NCBI RefSeq assembly: GCF_900107015.1
Contig: NZ_FNOI01000006.1
Coordinates: 1 to 64,000 of the forward strand
DNA length: 64,000 nt
Reading direction: 5' to 3'
Source: Litoreibacter albidus
GTDB taxonomy: Bacteria > Pseudomonadota > Alphaproteobacteria > Rhodobacterales > Rhodobacteraceae
Part shown: one piece after another, positions 61,171-64,000 of the stretch
Layout of the letters: each line of letters begins with the position of its first letter
How positions within the stretch are numbered: the stretch's first letter is position 1
Position numbers and translations under genes: made by a program
The notes under the pieces: model-generated
What the model was told of the DNA's origin: nothing
What the model saw: only the letters and a program-made list of their open reading frames with translations
Databases searched by the model: none

Positions 61171-62049
61171 TCAGGTCCTCGGGGTCGGAATGTTGCAGGT
61201 GAACACGGCCCCGAACTGCGCATCTACGATGGTCAATTGCTGTGGGTCGTCAGGATGGAAGGTCACGGAGGTGGTCCAGAGGCCACGCGGTAGCCGGACC
61301 TCTGCCAAGAGGTCGCCAAGGGCGTCATACACATAGGCCCGTCCGGCCTGCGCCTGCGCCACCGCAAGCCAGCCGAGCGCGTTGCACGCCAAGCCATCCG
61401 GCCCCAAGCCGCCAGACAATTGCAGGTAGGTGCCCACCATGGGGGGGGCCGTGTCCGGCAGGCGGCTGGAAAATTTCCACACCTGATTGGCCCGTGTCGC
61501 GGCCACGTAAACCCACGCGCCGTCCGGCGACAGGCAGATACCGTTGGAGTAGGGCACGCAGTCCAAGACCAAACGCAACGTCCCGTCCCAGCGGTAAACC
61601 CGCCCGCAAGGGTCACTCAGGCTGCTGCGCCCTGAATCGGTGAACCACAAAACCCCGTCCGGCCCGTAGGCCATATCGGACAACCCAAGAAACGGCGTCT
61701 CGCCGCCCGTGCTCAGGGGGGTGAAATCCTGAGGGCCGGTCAGTTCGATCAGCCCGTGGCGGTAATCAACTGCGATGTGCCGCCCGTCCTTGGGTGCCAG
61801 CCGCATCGCGTGCGGCTCCCCGTCGATCTGGTGCGCCAGCGTCCATTCGCCCGACTTATTGATGCGAAACACCCGCCCGTAGGGCACATCCGACAACCAC
61901 AGGTTGCCATCCTCGTCATAAAACGCGGCCTCCAGGAAAGAGTGCATCTTTTGCCCCGGACGGGTCATCTTCGCCCAGTCAGACGGCTCTCCGGTATGGT
62001 GCAAAGGCGCGGGCAGTTCCGTCAGCGGCGTTGCCGTCAACACGCTCAT
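61171..62049 (-). CDS. SMP-30/gluconolactonase-family protein
   Basis: This 292-residue six-bladed beta-propeller of the SMP-30/LRE family shows EAAFYDEDGNLWLSDVPYGR (split), MAYGPDGVLWFTDSGRSS and CVPYSNGICLSPDGAWVYVA, including the metal-ligand Glu, Asn and Asp positions. Family members hydrolyse sugar or other lactones with a divalent metal. It overlaps the CoA-transferase gene by 4 bp and precedes the DapA-family gene by 4 bp. Confidence 0.87.
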   Translation of the reverse strand: MSVLTATPLTELPAPLHHTGEPSDWAKMTRPGQKMHSFLEAAFYDEDGNLWLSDVPYGRVFRINKSGEWTLAHQIDGEPHAMRLAPKDGRHIAVDYRHGLIELTGPQDFTPLSTGGETPFLGLSDMAYGPDGVLWFTDSGRSSLSDPCGRVYRWDGTLRLVLDCVPYSNGICLSPDGAWVYVAATRANQVWKFSSRLPDTAPPMVGTYLQLSGGLGPDGLACNALGWLAVAQAQAGRAYVYDALGDLLAEVRLPRGLWTTSVTFHPDDPQQLTIVDAQFGAVFTCNIPTPRT

Positions 62050-63212
62050 GCCACGACCCCGCTGTCATAGAGCTGCGCGATTTCCTGCTCCGGCGTGCCA
62101 AGCTCCGCCAATATGTCACGGGTGTGCGCGCCAAGTTTCGGCGGGGCGCTACGCAACCCGCCGCCGCCCTGCGTCATGGTGAACGCGGGGCCGGGTAGGG
62201 GTGTTTGCGGCGCGTTGGCGGTGGTCTGAAAATAACCGCGCGCGGCAAGTTGCGGGGTCTGCACCGCGTCTTTTAGGGTGTTCACCTGCGCCGCAGGCAG
62301 GTCCGCCGCATGTAAAAGCACCACCCATTCCTCCGCAGGTTTCTGCGCGAAAACTGCCGCCAAGGCCGCTTTGGTCGCAGCAGGGATTGCCCAAACGTCA
62401 GGCCAGTCGTGAATGCCGCCCAACCCCGCCACGTCATGCCCCAACCCCGCCAGCATCGCGGCCAGCTTCACGTATTGTTGCGGGCGAAATGCGCCAAGCA
62501 TCAATTGCCCATCGCTGGTGTCATAGCAGGCGATGCCGGCTTCCTTGTCGCGCTGGGGCGCGTTGGGGTGCTGGGCGGCGGCGACTTCGGGGGCCATCAT
62601 CTGCATGGCGACCTCCAGCATGGAGACGCTGATATGCGTGCCCTGACCCGTCTGCTGGCGCTGCACCAACGCCGAGGTCACCGCGAAGGCGGCGGCGTAG
62701 CCTGTGGCGTAATCCACGAAGGACACCCCCGCCTTCTGCCCGCCGCACTGCGCCATGATACCGCTGGTGGCTTGGATCACGTTGTCATACGCGCCAATCT
62801 CAGCCATCGGACCGCTGTCGCCAAAGCCAGTAATTGCGCAATGGATCAGAGACGGGTTCGCGGCTGCCAGATCGTCGTAGCCAAGGCCAAGCCGTGCCAG
62901 CGCGCCTGTGGTGTAGTTCTCCACCAAAACGTCCGCGCGTTGCGCCATTTGCAAGAGCAGCGCACGGCCCTCCTGCGTGCGCAGGTCCAGCGCCATCGCG
63001 CGCTTGTTGCCGCCTTGCACTTGGTAGTTCAGCCCCAGCCCGTCCGCGTTGCCACCTTGGTCCGGTCCGCGGCCACGGGCGCAATCGGGCGCGCTCGGGT
63101 CTTCGATCTTGATGACATCCGCCCCCAGCAACGCCAGTTGATAGGTGCAAAACGGCCCCGCCAGAACGTGGGTCAGATCAAGTACCTTAATGTCATGTAG
63201 GGCGCCGGTCAT
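62046..63212 (-). CDS. CaiB/BaiF-type (class III) CoA-transferase
   Basis: The protein has 388 residues. It shows IKVLDLTHVLAGPFCTYQLA, GADVIKIEDP, ADVLVENYTTGAL and the region around the catalytic Asp (VSFVDYATGYAAAFA). It would move CoA between carboxylic acids, activating a pathway acid. It is the first gene of the eight-gene operon and is divergent from the aminotransferase gene 75 bp away. Confidence 0.9.
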   Translation of the reverse strand: MTGALHDIKVLDLTHVLAGPFCTYQLALLGADVIKIEDPSAPDCARGRGPDQGGNADGLGLNYQVQGGNKRAMALDLRTQEGRALLLQMAQRADVLVENYTTGALARLGLGYDDLAAANPSLIHCAITGFGDSGPMAEIGAYDNVIQATSGIMAQCGGQKAGVSFVDYATGYAAAFAVTSALVQRQQTGQGTHISVSMLEVAMQMMAPEVAAAQHPNAPQRDKEAGIACYDTSDGQLMLGAFRPQQYVKLAAMLAGLGHDVAGLGGIHDWPDVWAIPAATKAALAAVFAQKPAEEWVVLLHAADLPAAQVNTLKDAVQTPQLAARGYFQTTANAPQTPLPGPAFTMTQGGGGLRSAPPKLGAHTRDILAELGTPEQEIAQLYDSGVVA

Positions 63213-63287
63213 TGCGATGTCAGGCCTTGCTGTTTTGATGTGCGTCTAATATACAAAACATGTGTTTATATGCAAGACGGTATCCAC
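63213..63287. promoter_or_regulatory. Divergent promoter region with an ACATGT-centred imperfect palindrome
   Basis: The 75 bp between the CoA-transferase operon and the aminotransferase gene must carry both promoters. An A+T-rich imperfect inverted repeat, ATACAAAACATGTGTTTATA (63251-63270), centred on ACATGT, is a candidate operator. No regulator gene is visible within the window. Confidence 0.4.
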
Positions 63288-64000
63288 ATGAGCCATGTTT
63301 TCCACCGAAGCCTCACGTCCGACCTGCCCACCGTTGTGGGCGGGCGGGGGAACTACCTGATCGACGACAGCGGGCGCGCATACCTTGATGCCTGCGGCGG
63401 CGCGGCGGTTTCCTGCCTTGGGCATGATCATCCCAAGGTGCGCGAGGCCATCAAGGCGCAGGTCGACACGCTGGCCTTCGCGCACACCGGCGAATTCACC
63501 AACGCACCGGCGGAAGCGCTCGCCGATTTCATCATAGAGCGGATGCCCGACGGCACCGGCGACGGGCGCGTGATGTATCTGGGCAGCGGGTCGGAGGCGA
63601 TGGAGGCCGCGCTGAAGCTCGCACGGCAATACCATCTGGAGCGCGGTGACAGCGCCCGCACCAAGATCATCGCCCGCAAGCCAAGCTATCACGGCAACAC
63701 GCTGGGCGCGCTGGCCACGGGCGGCCACGCAGGGCGGCGCGCGCCTTTTGCGCCGTTGCTCATGGATGTGTCGCACATCGACGCGCCGTATCCCTACCGT
63801 CAGCGGGGCAGCGCGGAGTCCGAGGATGACTACGCCTTGCGGTTGGCCAACCTGCTTGAGGCAGAAATCCACGCGCAAGGGGCGGGCAACGTGATGGCCT
63901 TCGTGGCGGAGCCGGTGATCGGCGCGTCGCTTGGCACGCAGCCCGCACCCCAAGGCTACTTCGCGCGTATCCGCGAAATTTGCGACACGCACGGCGTGCT
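63288..64000 (+). CDS. Class-III aminotransferase, cut by the window end
   Basis: The frame from the ATG at 63288 stays open to the last base (237 codons visible). It begins MSHVFHRSLTSDLPTVVGG. It shows class-III (omega) aminotransferase landmarks: YLDACGGAAVSCLGHDHP, YLGSGSEAMEAALKLARQYH and PSYHGNTLGALATGGH. The PLP lysine would lie beyond the window. It is divergent from the catabolic operon and probably performs a transamination in the same pathway. Confidence 0.9.
   Translation, partial: MSHVFHRSLTSDLPTVVGGRGNYLIDDSGRAYLDACGGAAVSCLGHDHPKVREAIKAQVDTLAFAHTGEFTNAPAEALADFIIERMPDGTGDGRVMYLGSGSEAMEAALKLARQYHLERGDSARTKIIARKPSYHGNTLGALATGGHAGRRAPFAPLLMDVSHIDAPYPYRQRGSAESEDDYALRLANLLEAEIHAQGAGNVMAFVAEPVIGASLGTQPAPQGYFARIREICDTHGV

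Noticed and set aside
1-64000. CRISPR arrays, rRNA operons or a replication origin
   Set aside because: No regularly spaced direct repeats, rRNA-like stretches, dnaA-box clusters or parS-like sites were seen.

Overview
The window looks like a chromosome segment of a Rhodobacteraceae / Roseobacter-group alphaproteobacterium. The evidence is the alphaproteobacterial housekeeping block murA - DUF2948 - GNAT - hisD - UPF0262 - low-Mr phosphatase - infA - maf - RNase E/G - yacG, the abundance of TRAP and ABC uptake systems and of dimethylglycine-type oxidoreductases, and G+C-rich codon use. Genes are densely packed, with many 4-base ATGA/GTGA stop/start overlaps.

Left part (1-24.7 kb, visibly more A+T-rich, accessory). 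It opens with the end of an IS3-family element that has cut off the 5' end of an AraC-type regulator gene. A small redox/hydrolase cluster follows (DUF1348, Tat-exported isochorismatase-like hydrolase, YHS-domain protein, AhpD-like protein). Next is a carbohydrate-uptake regulon: an aldose 1-epimerase gene diverges from a GntR - TRAP (P, Q, M) - two TIM-barrel isomerase/epimerase operon, with a striking 30-bp palindromic operator between them. After a terminator and a decayed IS3-like end comes a complete ugp-type operon (binding protein, two permeases, glycerophosphodiesterase, ATPase) with its own RpiR-type regulator. From 18.2 to 24.1 kb lies a defence island: an OLD-family ATPase/TOPRIM nuclease gene overlapping a UvrD-like helicase gene (Gabija-like GajA/GajB), an unrecognised third gene, and an opposing FRG-domain gene. 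The island stops at a tRNA-Gly gene whose last 44 bases are repeated 93 bases downstream, an integration scar.

Middle part (24.8-45.7 kb, G+C-rich, core-like). A GlxA-type regulator, an ABC exporter, a small secreted Cys/His protein, a BON-LysM protein (Kbp-like), an acyl-CoA synthetase, a mono-heme secreted protein and a YceI-OmpA fusion precede tRNA-Thr and the murA-to-yacG block, then tRNA-Phe. A dimethylglycine-dehydrogenase-like gene diverges from its likely LysR regulator across a perfect inverted repeat. RsmJ and a TetR/SDR pair with a perfect 20-bp operator follow.

Right part (45.8-64 kb, transport and catabolism). A polar amino-acid (cystine-type) ABC transporter converges on a thiamine-pyrimidine salvage operon (thiY-tenA-thiZ-thiX) led by a TPP riboswitch. 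A three-subunit molybdenum hydroxylase (cytochrome c, 2Fe-2S, Moco subunit) follows. The last region is an eight-gene minus-strand operon: CoA-transferase, SMP-30, DapA-family enzyme, three-subunit HcnABC/D-hydroxyproline-dehydrogenase-type flavoenzyme, SDR and an unrecognised helical protein. It diverges from a class-III aminotransferase gene that runs off the window. The operon probably degrades an amino or imino acid.
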